Of a stretch of DNA of 24,011 bases, positions 13,381 to 19,370 are shown piece by piece. Origin of the DNA: a virus. The number at the start of each line of letters is the position of its first letter. Position 1 is the first letter of the stretch. The stretch spans positions 1-24,011 of the IMG/VR virus record IMGVR_UViG_3300025889_000938; one strand, given 5' to 3'. Position numbers and translations under genes: made by a program. The notes under the pieces were generated by a model, which was not told the origin of the DNA, made no database searches, and worked only from the letters and a program-made list of their open reading frames with translations.

Positions 13381-13439
13381 CCGAAACGCGCTCACGCAGC
13401 GCGTCTACACACTGTGGCGAGTGTGTACTGATGATGGAA
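13381..13439 (+). ncRNA. Structured leader, copy A
   Basis: Two hairpins in tandem: ACGCGCT-CACGC-AGCGCGT (13386-13404) and TACACACT-GTGGCG-AGTGTGTA (13406-13427), then TGATGATGGAA. The same element with a compensatory pair change recurs at 13714. It lies between a stop codon and the ribosome site (AAGGGGAA) of the next gene. It is more likely a cis-acting mRNA structure than an independent RNA. Confidence 0.7.
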
Positions 13440-13465
13440 GCCAAAACAATGAAGGGGAACGACAG

Positions 13466-13708
13466 ATGAAATACACACCGAAACCATTCAAGGCAGCATT
13501 ATGGATACAGAGCGGCGAGGGCGAGAGCAGCAAGGCTGTAATATATACAGGCAAGATGGATATGCGATCTATCAGGTCACGGCTGACCCGTGAACGTTGT
13601 AACGGTGAACGATGGGCCTATGCATGCATCTATAGTAATTTCAGTCACGTCCAGCTAACAGATGAGCAATTGGAATATTTTGTGAGCGTCGACGGATATA
13701 TATTCTAA
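13466..13708 (+). CDS. Early protein, hypothetical, 80 aa
   Basis: MKYTPKPFKAALWIQSGEGE opens a small basic protein with a KMDMRSIRSRLTRERCNGERW segment and a C-terminal strand-helix pattern (SHVQLTDEQLEYFV). No family recognised. AAGGGGAACGACAG precedes ATG 13466. It is preceded by leader copy A and followed by leader copy B, so it is a self-contained cassette. Confidence 0.65.
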   Translation: MKYTPKPFKAALWIQSGEGESSKAVIYTGKMDMRSIRSRLTRERCNGERWAYACIYSNFSHVQLTDEQLEYFVSVDGYIF

Positions 13709-13713
13709 TAATT

Positions 13714-13773
13714 CCGAAACGCGCCCACACGGCGCGTCTACACACTTGGCGAGTGTGTACTGATGATGGAACG
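13714..13773 (+). ncRNA. Structured leader, copy B
   Basis: ACGCGCC-CACAC-GGCGCGT (13719-13737) and TACACACT-TGGCG-AGTGTGTA (13739-13759), then TGATGATGGAA. Compared with copy A, the closing pair of the first stem changes from T-A to C-G on both arms while the stem is kept. Other differences lie in loops. AAAGGGAACGAA and ATG 13800 follow. Confidence 0.7.
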
Positions 13774-13799
13774 CCAAACAAACCAAGAAAGGGAACGAA

Positions 13800-14039
13800 A
13801 TGAAAACAGTAGCAGATGTGCGAAAAGCCATTAAACCGTTGGGGTTTAAGGTAAAAACCACGGCTGTATCGTGGGGCAAGGCCGCGACCTACACCGACAC
13901 AAACGGTGCTAAGATGCCCGACATCTTCTTCACTAATGAGGCATTAGAACACTGGAAGCCCCTGATTGCTTGGCGTAAGGCTAATCGTGAGGCGTTGCAG
14001 GTTGTACGTGAAAATGAGGACTGCACGGGGTTGCTGTAA
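13800..14039 (+). CDS. Early protein, hypothetical, 79 aa
   Basis: MKTVADVRKAIKPLGFKVKT begins a basic alpha/beta protein with a helix (VADVRKAIKPLGF), KTTAVSWGKAATYTD strands and a C-terminal helix (IAWRKANREALQVVRENE). No family. Strong AAAGGG site before the ATG. The 'VADVRKAIKPLGFKVKT' opening resembles small phage early proteins of unknown role. Confidence 0.65.
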   Translation: MKTVADVRKAIKPLGFKVKTTAVSWGKAATYTDTNGAKMPDIFFTNEALEHWKPLIAWRKANREALQVVRENEDCTGLL

Positions 14040-14063
14040 TCAACCAGAAAAGGACATAAACAC

Positions 14064-14135
14064 ATGCAATCACTAATCGAAGCTGCAATCACTTTCGCGC
14101 TATTCGCGCGTCTAGGGGAAACCAATGTATTCTGA
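14064..14135 (+). CDS. Possible very small early peptide, 23 aa
   Basis: MQSLIEAAITFALFARLGET followed by NVF. It is hydrophobic in the middle and could be a short membrane peptide or a leader peptide. AAGGA lies about ten bases before the ATG. Its coding region holds a CGCGC-TATTC-GCGCG hairpin (14096-14110), and it overlaps the next gene start by eleven bases. Translation is plausible but unproven. Confidence 0.4.
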   Translation: MQSLIEAAITFALFARLGETNVF

Positions 14136-14250
14136 TTTTGAAAACGAAACGCGAGACGATATCGCCGCACAATACGCCGAAAATGGCATTGTTTACAACG
14201 AAACGTGCGCCGCATTTTGGGCCGCGCGTACCGATGAAACCGTAGTCTAA
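14125..14250 (+). CDS. Early protein, hypothetical, 41 aa
   Basis: MYSDFENETRDDIAAQYAEN and a C-terminal ETCAAFWAARTDET. Acidic, mostly helical, no known family. AGGGGAAACC directly before ATG 14125. The upstream hairpin at 14096-14110 and the palindrome over its stop give it the same hairpin-flanked layout as its neighbours. Confidence 0.6.
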   Translation: MYSDFENETRDDIAAQYAENGIVYNETCAAFWAARTDETVV

Positions 14251-14260
14251 CGCGCGTTAG
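14247..14260 (+). repeat. 14-base perfect palindrome over a stop codon
   Basis: CTAACGCGCGTTAG reads the same on both strands and contains the TAA stop of the 41-residue gene. As RNA it would fold CTAAC-GCGC-GTTAG just upstream of the next AAAAGGA ribosome site. Confidence 0.7.
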
Positions 14261-14279
14261 CGCAAAAGGAAACGCAACA

Positions 14280-14555
14280 ATGGACACCAAATTCACCCCC
14301 GCAATGGCAGCCTGGACCCGCTATATCCCCGCCAGTACTCACCGGAGCGCACGTATTCGCGTAGAATCCTGGTTTGATGGTTCACGCAAGTATTATCCCT
14401 ATGATTACAACGAATCCGGAACGGACGGAGCGCACCGAGCGGCGTTTCTACAGTGGTGCGTAGACACTCACCCCGACATGTCTACCCCCGCTGAAGTCCG
14501 TTATTCTGGCACCCCGGACGGACGGGGCTATACTTTCCAAATCGTTCGCGGCTAA
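14280..14555 (+). CDS. Early protein, hypothetical, 91 aa
   Basis: MDTKFTPAMAAWTRYIPAST, then a Ser/Tyr-rich middle (SWFDGSRKYYPYDYNE), a helix around AHRAAFLQWCVDTHPD and a C-terminal beta strand. No family recognised. AAAAGGAAACGC precedes ATG 14280. Followed by a 14-bp hairpin and the next early gene. Confidence 0.65.
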   Translation: MDTKFTPAMAAWTRYIPASTHRSARIRVESWFDGSRKYYPYDYNESGTDGAHRAAFLQWCVDTHPDMSTPAEVRYSGTPDGRGYTFQIVRG

Positions 14556-14562
14556 TCCCAGT

Positions 14563-14594
14563 ATTGACACATTCGCGCCGGCGAGTGTGTCAAT
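14563..14594 (+). promoter_or_regulatory. Hairpin leader, diverged copy
   Basis: ATTGACACATTCGC-GCCG-GCGAGTGTGTCAAT forms a 14-bp stem with a single T/G wobble. GGCGAGTGTGT is shared with leader copies A and B, and AAACCAAGAAA downstream is shared with copy B. The left arm is preceded by CAG and includes a CAGTATTGACA box (14559-14569) also found at 13090. No T-tract follows. Confidence 0.7.
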
Positions 14595-14636
14595 GCGGGT
14601 GATTAGGCCCTAATAAACCAAGAAAAGGATAAAGCA

Positions 14637-14801
14637 ATGAGTATCAAAGACCTTACTTCGCAGCAATTGAAACGTATTTACTGGCGGATTTACAATTCGC
14701 ACTCCGACTGCTACGGTCTGGACTGGCGCACACTGCGCATCGTCTCGCCAGGTGCAGCTTGTACGCTCGACGCGATCTTGCGCGAACTGCGCTCGCGATA
14801 A
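14637..14801 (+). CDS. Early protein, hypothetical, 54 aa
   Basis: MSIKDLTSQQLKRIYWRIYN and a basic helical end (AILRELRSR). No family. AAAAGGATAAAG lies just before ATG 14637. It is the last gene before the large inverted repeat and the non-coding region. Confidence 0.6.
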   Translation: MSIKDLTSQQLKRIYWRIYNSHSDCYGLDWRTLRIVSPGAACTLDAILRELRSR

Positions 14802-14808
14802 ATTAGCC

Positions 14809-14895
14809 CCTAGAATGCCCTGTAACGCGATTTCGTTCGCCGCTAAGGTAATCACACTACCTTAGCGGCGATCGTGCGTTCTGGGGCATTCTAGG
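14809..14895. repeat. Large two-part inverted repeat (87 bases)
   Basis: Outer arms CCTAGAATGCCC (14809-14820) and GGGCATTCTAGG (14884-14895) are perfect; inner arms CGCCGCTAAGGTA (14838-14850) and TACCTTAGCGGCG (14858-14870) are perfect with a seven-base loop. The middle can pair in part (AACGC/GCGTT). No T-tract follows on either strand, so it is not a standard intrinsic terminator, although it could stop or stabilise early transcripts. It separates the early genes from the origin-like region. Confidence 0.85.
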
Positions 14896-15036
14896 TGCCT
14901 TCCTGGGCGTCCTGGCGGTGCATCATAACCACGACACGCGGCCCCACGGTCTCGACATCCCGACAACAGGTGAATGTGTGGACCCGCCGGATTCACGGCA
15001 CCGCGCCGCGCCGCGCTGGATTCCGGCAACATACGG

Positions 15037-15115
15037 GCTAAAGTTGAACCCCCTCGTGCTAACGTTAAACCCCTGCGCCAGATTCTGACAACCCGCGTGC
15101 TAACATTGAACCCCC
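15037..15115 (+). repeat. Three iterons (GCTAANRTTRAACCCC)
   Basis: Copies GCTAAAGTTGAACCCCC (15037), GCTAACGTTAAACCCC (15058) and GCTAACATTGAACCCCC (15099). The start-to-start distances are 21 and 41 bases, i.e. two and four helical turns, with only a degenerate trace in the middle slot near 15079. All face the same way. Confidence 0.75.
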
Positions 15116-15170
15116 GCGCCCAGAAACCATGCGCGGGTAATTAATACAAAACTTTTCTACTTTATACTAA

Positions 15171-15248
15171 ATTATCTACTAAATTCGGATCGCGTAAACC
15201 CTTGCCCTGTCTATATATATATAGAGAGAGAGAGATTTAGTAGATAAT
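15171..15248. repeat. 14-base inverted repeat flanking a TA/GA tract
   Basis: ATTATCTACTAAAT (15171-15184) and ATTTAGTAGATAAT (15235-15248) are exact complements. Between them lies a (TA)n(GA)n tract (about 15211-15234). TCTACT-type copies recur at 15154, 15300, 15358 and 15370, two of them followed by AAATT, so the element is part of a wider repeat family. Confidence 0.75.
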
Positions 15249-15409
15249 ACTATACGGGGTCGCGGGGGGACTTGCCAGGCTTCCAGTAGGTGACCCCCAT
15301 CTACTTTTCGACTAAATTGAGTTTATTTGTAAAACTTTATATAGCAACGGCTTACGTATCTACTAAATTGTCTACTTAATACGCGCACTTTTGTATAAAT
15401 TATTATAAG

Positions 15410-15438
15410 TTGAATAACCGCCCGAATAGTAATATACT
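15410..15438 (+). promoter_or_regulatory. Sigma70-type promoter for the HNH gene
   Basis: TTGAAT (15410-15415), 17-base spacer, TATACT (15433-15438). The predicted start is near 15445 and reads into the HNH gene, and possibly on into the run of small genes after it. Confidence 0.7.
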
Positions 15439-15474
15439 TACACAGTCTGGAAACAACCAATTGGAGTGTTAATT

Positions 15475-15963
15475 ATGAAAGTGTGTCCGAAGTGTAAGAT
15501 TGAGAAAGACGAGTATATGTTTGGTGTGTGTAGGTCTAGGCGTGATGGGTTGCAACCATACTGTAAGCAGTGTAATATTGAGTATCAAAATAAGAGGCAA
15601 GCAGATGACCCTGAATCGTTTAAGGAATACCAGCGACGGTACTATAGGGAAAATAGGGATTCGCGCTTAAGGTATATTAAAGGAAGGATTGATGAGCGCG
15701 CCGAATTCCTAAGGGGTGTAAAAGAGTCTAATGGTTGTAAGCAGTGCGGTATCACAGACCACAGAGTGCTGCACTTCCACCATAGAGATCCATCACAAAA
15801 ATCATTCAATATAGCCTCTGGCAGCAGCAGGTCACTAAGTAAACTTCAACAGGAAATAGAGAAGTGTGACATACTTTGTGCTAACTGCCACGCGATACTA
15901 CACTATAAGCAAGAAAGGGATGGTACGTTAAAGGTTAATCGTGGCGCGCCACGCACATTCTAA
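15475..15963 (+). CDS. HNH endonuclease-type zinc protein
   Basis: 162 residues from ATG 15475, chosen because GGAG lies eight bases upstream; a GTG nine bases earlier overlaps that site. Two zinc parts are seen: an N-terminal VCPKCKIEK ... YCKQCN knuckle (C4, C7, C30, C33), and an HNH core with CKQCG (88-91), HFHH (100-103) and LCANCHAILH (C135, C138, H139). HNH enzymes cut DNA; free-standing phage ones are often homing endonucleases or packaging nickases. Its AT-rich codon use and its position next to an origin-like region suit a mobile gene. It is not next to terL, so a packaging role is less likely. Confidence 0.85.
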   Translation: MKVCPKCKIEKDEYMFGVCRSRRDGLQPYCKQCNIEYQNKRQADDPESFKEYQRRYYRENRDSRLRYIKGRIDERAEFLRGVKESNGCKQCGITDHRVLHFHHRDPSQKSFNIASGSSRSLSKLQQEIEKCDILCANCHAILHYKQERDGTLKVNRGAPRTF

Positions 15964-16093
15964 CATTACTTAAGCCATTAACTGTCTGGTTGTTGACTGT
16001 TAGATTCCGTCCGAAAATTTTTTTGGAATCGATGGAACCTTTGGGCGGGACGTGGGTATTAACCTGGTAGTCGCAACAAAAAGGAGGCGCGAT
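15964..16093 (+). other. Gap between HNH gene and small-gene operon
   Basis: Holds a GATTCC...GGAATC hairpin (about 16001-16030) around an AAAATTTTTTT run, and the strong AAAAAGGAGG ribosome site of the next gene. No convincing promoter or terminator was found. Confidence 0.4.
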
Positions 16094-16213
16094 ATGACTG
16101 AAAAGCAGGAACTAACCATTGCTACCGTGTGCGCGGTTGTCGCGTGCGCTGCGGTTCCGCTCGTGGTGCAGGCGTTCAACGTCTACCTGGCGTGGCGTGG
16201 ATGGGAGATTTAG
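16094..16213 (+). CDS. Tiny single-pass membrane protein, 39 aa
   Basis: The N-terminus MTEKQELTIATV is followed by a hydrophobic stretch (residues about 8-28: TIATVCAVVACAAVPLVVQAF) and a short YLAWRGWEI end. One membrane segment, no signal for cleavage. AAGGAGGCGCGAT precedes the ATG, the strongest ribosome site in this block. Such miniproteins in early regions may act on the host envelope, but nothing proves a role. Confidence 0.6.
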   Translation: MTEKQELTIATVCAVVACAAVPLVVQAFNVYLAWRGWEI

Positions 16214-16214
16214 T

Positions 16215-16370
16215 ATGCGTAAAGTAGACGAAATGATTGCCGACCTGAATCAGTTGGTCAACGACGAGGTGTATCATCTTGAACCGCACGATATCGAGCG
16301 GTTCATCGAGGAAATGGACACCCTGACGGATGAGTTATGGCTATGGCACCGCCGCGAGGCCAGCCTATGA
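16215..16370 (+). CDS. Small acidic helical protein, 51 aa
   Basis: MRKVDEMIADLNQLVNDEVY and a second helix DIERFIEEMDTLTDELWLWH. No family. GGGAG lies before the ATG at 16215. A longer reading upstream is out of step with its neighbour and overlaps the membrane protein, so it was not used. Ends in an ATGA overlap with the next gene. Confidence 0.65.
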   Translation: MRKVDEMIADLNQLVNDEVYHLEPHDIERFIEEMDTLTDELWLWHRREASL

Positions 16371-16531
16371 ATATCGAATTCATAGAAAAACAGAACCCGC
16401 GAAAATATCGCGCAGTTGATGTGGAACAAAAGCCGGATGATCGGGGTTACTACCTGAGTGACTGGCATTACAGCCGGGTGAAGTGCCTGGAACAAATCAA
16501 AAAGGAGGGTACACCTAATGGAAACAAGTAA
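16367..16531 (+). CDS. Hypothetical protein, 54 aa
   Basis: MNIEFIEKQNPRKYRAVDVE and a C-terminal SDWHYSRVKCLEQIKKEG. Basic, mixed alpha/beta, no family recognised. The ATG overlaps the preceding stop. It ends inside the start region of the next gene. Confidence 0.6.
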   Translation: MNIEFIEKQNPRKYRAVDVEQKPDDRGYYLSDWHYSRVKCLEQIKKEGTPNGNK

Positions 16532-16772
16532 TGTGACGCAGCTACACACGTTTGAGTTCCTCGCCAACGGCGAGGTGTTTGACCGCCGAATCGGCAACTG
16601 GTACACTGCACGGTGCTACGCACAGCACGTAAGCGACGAGACGGGCATGGCAATCGGGTTCTACGACGTGTTGTTGCCGCAGCATATGTCCACCGCAGCA
16701 TGGTGGACCACGGAATCGCCCAAAGAGGTTTACGCAGCCTACAATATTGAAAAGGAAGAAACCAATGACTAG
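16518..16772 (+). CDS. Hypothetical protein, 84 aa
   Basis: METSNVTQLHTFEFLANGEV followed by a Trp/Tyr-rich beta part (AAWWTTESPKEVYAAYN). No family recognised. Strong AGGAGG site before ATG 16518. Overlaps both neighbours by some bases, as is usual in this operon. Confidence 0.65.
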   Translation: METSNVTQLHTFEFLANGEVFDRRIGNWYTARCYAQHVSDETGMAIGFYDVLLPQHMSTAAWWTTESPKEVYAAYNIEKEETND

Positions 16773-16947
16773 AAAAGCAGCCGAGATTGGAATGGATATC
16801 ATTAAGCTGGTATCCGACGAGGGTATGCACCTTGAGGGTGTCGAGGAATATGAGATTCTCCGGTGGACCCTGCAAGAGTGCCTGGACGCGGTGAAGGCCG
16901 CAATCAAAAAGGAGGAAGCATATTATGAGCAACTGCAGCAGCTTTAA
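16765..16947 (+). CDS. Small helical protein, 60 aa
   Basis: MTRKAAEIGMDIIKLVSDEG, then YEILRWTLQECLDAVKAAIKK, predicted almost wholly helical with an amphipathic second half. No family. The ATG at 16765 has AAGGAAG about six bases upstream and overlaps the preceding stop by eight bases. Confidence 0.65.
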   Translation: MTRKAAEIGMDIIKLVSDEGMHLEGVEEYEILRWTLQECLDAVKAAIKKEEAYYEQLQQL

Positions 16948-17065
16948 CGAGAACGCGCTAAGTGCGGACGAACGTGAGGCGATGGACCTGGTTGCCGACA
17001 TGATACGCAGCCAATGGATGCAGGACGCGAATAGCTGGCTAGATGAAGCCATGGGGGAATACTGA
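16925..17065 (+). CDS. Hypothetical protein, 46 aa
   Basis: MSNCSSFNENALSADEREAM and a helical LVADMIRSQWMQDANSWLDE. No family. AAAGGAGGAAGC lies just before the ATG (16925). It overlaps the gene before and its last base is the first base of the next gene (TGATG). Confidence 0.6.
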   Translation: MSNCSSFNENALSADEREAMDLVADMIRSQWMQDANSWLDEAMGEY

Positions 17066-17211
17066 TGGACGAGCCATTAGACGAGCCATATTGCAGAATA
17101 TGTGATGGGGATGAGATGTGTGATGAACTCTATCCAATTGAAGACCCGTGGGGTGGTGTCTATGGATATATGTGCGCGGTATGCGCGGAAGGGAGACAAG
17201 GAAATGAGTGA
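17065..17211 (+). CDS. Tiny zinc-ribbon-like protein, 48 aa
   Basis: YCRICDGDEMCDELYP (C10, C13) and YMCAVCAEG (C37, C40) give two C-x2-C knuckles 23 residues apart, a zinc ribbon. Likely binds nucleic acid or protein. Starts at the previous stop (TGATG) and overlaps the next gene by eight bases. Confidence 0.65.
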   Translation: MDEPLDEPYCRICDGDEMCDELYPIEDPWGGVYGYMCAVCAEGRQGNE

Positions 17212-17458
17212 CTATATGCCTGACCGCCCCATTAACGACACGCTGCGCGAGGTAACTGAGGCCAGATTCGAGGATTTTGTTGAGGACTTGCCGGACGCAC
17301 TGGAATCTGAGTTGCGCGAGGTTTCGGATGCCCTTAAGGCGTTGAGTGATGCGCTTCGGAGTGAACTGTACTGTGCGGATTTCGACACGGACTGGCGCAG
17401 CTACGACGAAGAATTCTTTGTTGAACTGAAACGAACAATTGACTACTTTGGAGGCTGA
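17204..17458 (+). CDS. Acidic helical protein, 84 aa
   Basis: MSDYMPDRPINDTLREVTEA, then a long helical acidic run (DLPDALESELREVSDALKAL). No family. AAGGAA before ATG 17204; an upstream in-frame ATG overlaps the zinc-ribbon gene and was rejected. Followed by three bases and then the next gene. Confidence 0.65.
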   Translation: MSDYMPDRPINDTLREVTEARFEDFVEDLPDALESELREVSDALKALSDALRSELYCADFDTDWRSYDEEFFVELKRTIDYFGG

Positions 17459-17461
17459 CTA

Positions 17462-17995
17462 ATGCACACGCTAGTAATTTTCAGAGACAATAACGGGAAG
17501 TGGTGCGCCCCGCTAGAAGCTATCAACGGCAGAACTGGGGAGGTATACCCCGGCCACACCGCGCACCGCTTCACGGGCGAGGTTGATGCCGACGGGGTGC
17601 CGTGGTATGAAGGTGACGAAGGCTTCGACAAGTACGGGCGTCCGTTTGTTGTCGGGTTTTCGGAGGGATGTTTTTGGCAGAAGTACGTGGATAAATCGGT
17701 GATATTCACGACGCGCCTACTCACCTCTTCCACCCACACGCCACCCGTGAAGAAGTACAAGCGTCTACGCCCATTAGGTTGTCCAGTCATGGTCGAGGAC
17801 GAGCGCGTCAGCGACCGCCGCACAGGCACGAAGCGGCCAGAGCGAAAGACGGGGCGTATGGGTGTGCCATGTATGAAACCCTTCAAGGAAACAGATTCCG
17901 ATTGGCCTTGTAATAAACCCATAGGTCGCCGCAATGGACCAATGGACCGCCGCCACCCAATCAGCGAGCGCAGGCAGGAGAACCGCGATGCCTGA
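17462..17995 (+). CDS. Hypothetical protein with Arg-rich tail, 177 aa
   Basis: The N-terminal part is beta-rich and acidic (HTLVIFRDNNGKWCAPLEAI; VDADGVPWYEGDEGF). The C-terminal third is strongly basic with repeated DRR units (SDRRTGTKRPERKTGR; NGPMDRRHPISERRQENRD), probably flexible and possibly nucleic-acid binding. No family recognised. GGAGG precedes ATG 17462. It overlaps the next gene by eight bases. Confidence 0.65.
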   Translation: MHTLVIFRDNNGKWCAPLEAINGRTGEVYPGHTAHRFTGEVDADGVPWYEGDEGFDKYGRPFVVGFSEGCFWQKYVDKSVIFTTRLLTSSTHTPPVKKYKRLRPLGCPVMVEDERVSDRRTGTKRPERKTGRMGVPCMKPFKETDSDWPCNKPIGRRNGPMDRRHPISERRQENRDA

Positions 17996-18506
17996 CATTT
18001 ATATCACCGACCCCGAGCAGACCACGCTCGTGGTGCCGATGGAACGTCCTCCTGAATGGCAAGAGATTCATCACGGAAAACCGAGCAAGGTTTTTCTTGA
18101 TACGTTCGCGCCCCTCGCAGTCGGCGCACTGGTCCCGGTGCGCGAGGAGTGGCGGCTATTGGATTTCACGCTGTTACGTTCGGAACGCAAATATAAATTC
18201 ACTATTCAGTATCGAGATGGTCGATTAATGGATTACTTCTGCATCATGCAGAAGTTTGGATTGTATGTATCGTCGTTTGTTAAAAGTGAAGAGTTCACTA
18301 AAGGAAATGACGGAGACTGGCAACCCGCGTCCACGATGCCCGACTTCGCAGTCCGCGAGCATCGGCGCGTCTGCGCGGTGGAGGCAACAGAACTGATTGA
18401 GGGCGAACCGGGGCATGAATTTCGAGAATGGCTATGGCTCATCACGCTCGGCGACACGGTTTACCGTGACGACAACGGCGTGAAAGCGCGGAGGGTGAGT
18501 GAATGA
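17988..18506 (+). CDS. Hypothetical protein, 172 aa
   Basis: MPDIYITDPEQTTLVVPMER opens a mixed alpha/beta protein with a central YKFTIQYRDGRLMDYFCIMQ strand pair, and EFREWLWLITLGDTVYRDDN near the end. No family recognised. I chose ATG 17988 because AGGAGA lies about seven bases upstream; an earlier in-frame ATG overlaps the neighbour by more than 60 bases. The stop overlaps the next start (ATGA). Confidence 0.65.
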   Translation: MPDIYITDPEQTTLVVPMERPPEWQEIHHGKPSKVFLDTFAPLAVGALVPVREEWRLLDFTLLRSERKYKFTIQYRDGRLMDYFCIMQKFGLYVSSFVKSEEFTKGNDGDWQPASTMPDFAVREHRRVCAVEATELIEGEPGHEFREWLWLITLGDTVYRDDNGVKARRVSE

Positions 18507-18904
18507 TGGAAAAATTTACTGTTACTGATGGGATCATGACAGCAGATGATGACGCTGTTGTGGATGGTGGGAAATTCTACCTAGCGCACGAAGTAGACCA
18601 GCGCATCGCGGAACTGGAGAAAGAAGTAGATGAGTTGAAGAAAACGGCTGTAGCTTGCAACGAAGCGTATGAACTCGAAGAAACTGATAACGAGGTTTTG
18701 CATAAGCGCATCGCGGAACTGGAGGCGGAGAACGCGAGGTTGCGCGAGACGCGGGTGCCGGATGACTTGCTGGAGCGGCTTGTTGTATTCATGCTAGACA
18801 CCGGAGACTTTCAGGGTAGTGAGGATAAAACCTATGAGGAGGCAAGAACCATCCTCAATAATAGGAAGGAATATAATGAAGCAGCCAACAAAGAAACAGA
18901 TTAA
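18503..18904 (+). CDS. Coiled-coil protein, 133 aa
   Basis: After an acidic start (VTDGIMTADDDAVVDGG), residues about 28-82 form heptads with RIAELEKEVDELKKT and RIAELEAENARLRET; the RIAELE unit occurs twice. The C-terminal part is a helical acidic tail. It probably dimerises; no family or function assigned. The ATG overlaps the preceding stop. The last codons overlap the next gene. Confidence 0.7.
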   Translation: MMEKFTVTDGIMTADDDAVVDGGKFYLAHEVDQRIAELEKEVDELKKTAVACNEAYELEETDNEVLHKRIAELEAENARLRETRVPDDLLERLVVFMLDTGDFQGSEDKTYEEARTILNNRKEYNEAANKETD

Positions 18905-18998
18905 GCTACTGGAGAAGTATCTACTGTGGCCGTGTCCGGTGGACATGGTGCCGAAGATGCTGGAGCATATCGAGCGTATGACGGGAGACAGGCCATGA
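18876..18998 (+). CDS. Small protein, 40 aa
   Basis: MKQPTKKQIKLLEKYLLWPC followed by PVDMVPKMLEHIERMTGDRP. Basic, helical, no family. AAGGA lies about seven bases before ATG 18876. It overlaps the genes on both sides by 29 and four bases. Confidence 0.6.
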   Translation: MKQPTKKQIKLLEKYLLWPCPVDMVPKMLEHIERMTGDRP

Positions 18999-19354
18999 GA
19001 TGCCTTGTATGCGGTAAGCCGGGAGAGAGGCAGTACTGTAACCACGAGTGTGAAGCACTTGAGTTGGGTGAAAGCACAGCGCACAACACTATGCGTGGCG
19101 ACGACACGCGCAGCTACTATGGCTGTGGTCCGGTGCGGTTCTATAAGAGGGATATCGAGTTGTTGTCGATGACGCTAGACGAGGTGCCTGAGATTCTGGC
19201 TGGCAAGCGGTGGGTTGATGTCGGTAAGATAGATGATGGTATTCGTCGCGTCGTGGACTATGCGGGTTCACTTTCACAGCCCTCATCAGACACAGTGTTA
19301 ATTCAAACTAAGTATGTTAAGGAACAACACTACGTAACCAATTGGCTTCAATAG
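18995..19354 (+). CDS. Zinc-finger protein, 119 aa
   Basis: CLVCGKPGERQYCNHECEAL at the start gives C-x2-C-x8-C-x3-C, a small zinc knuckle. The rest is acidic, with DIELLSMTLDEVPEILAGKRW and a C-terminal YVKEQHYVTNWLQ. No named family. The start overlaps the preceding stop (ATGA); a longer in-frame reading was rejected because it covers the neighbour. Probably binds nucleic acid or protein. Confidence 0.65.
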   Translation: MRCLVCGKPGERQYCNHECEALELGESTAHNTMRGDDTRSYYGCGPVRFYKRDIELLSMTLDEVPEILAGKRWVDVGKIDDGIRRVVDYAGSLSQPSSDTVLIQTKYVKEQHYVTNWLQ

Positions 19355-19370
19355 CGGAAGGAACAAACTA

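Larger units (their letters stand above)
14896..15474. other. Non-coding region, candidate replication origin
   Basis: Nothing codes here convincingly. A GC-rich left part (CGCGCCGCGCCGCG around 15002) holds three iterons. A right part of about 330 bases is AT-rich with repeated TCTACTAAATT, a 14-bp inverted repeat and a TA/GA dinucleotide tract. The arrangement of iterons beside an easily melted segment, next to a DNA-metabolism cluster, is that of iteron-type origins. A CCCGCGC/GCGCGGG hairpin (15113-15137) overlaps the last iteron. No initiator gene is recognised in the window. Confidence 0.5.

Noticed and set aside
16001-16030. Hairpin with A/T run after the HNH gene as a terminator
   Set aside because: The T-run is inside the loop rather than after the stem, and the stem is only six base pairs, so termination is not supported.
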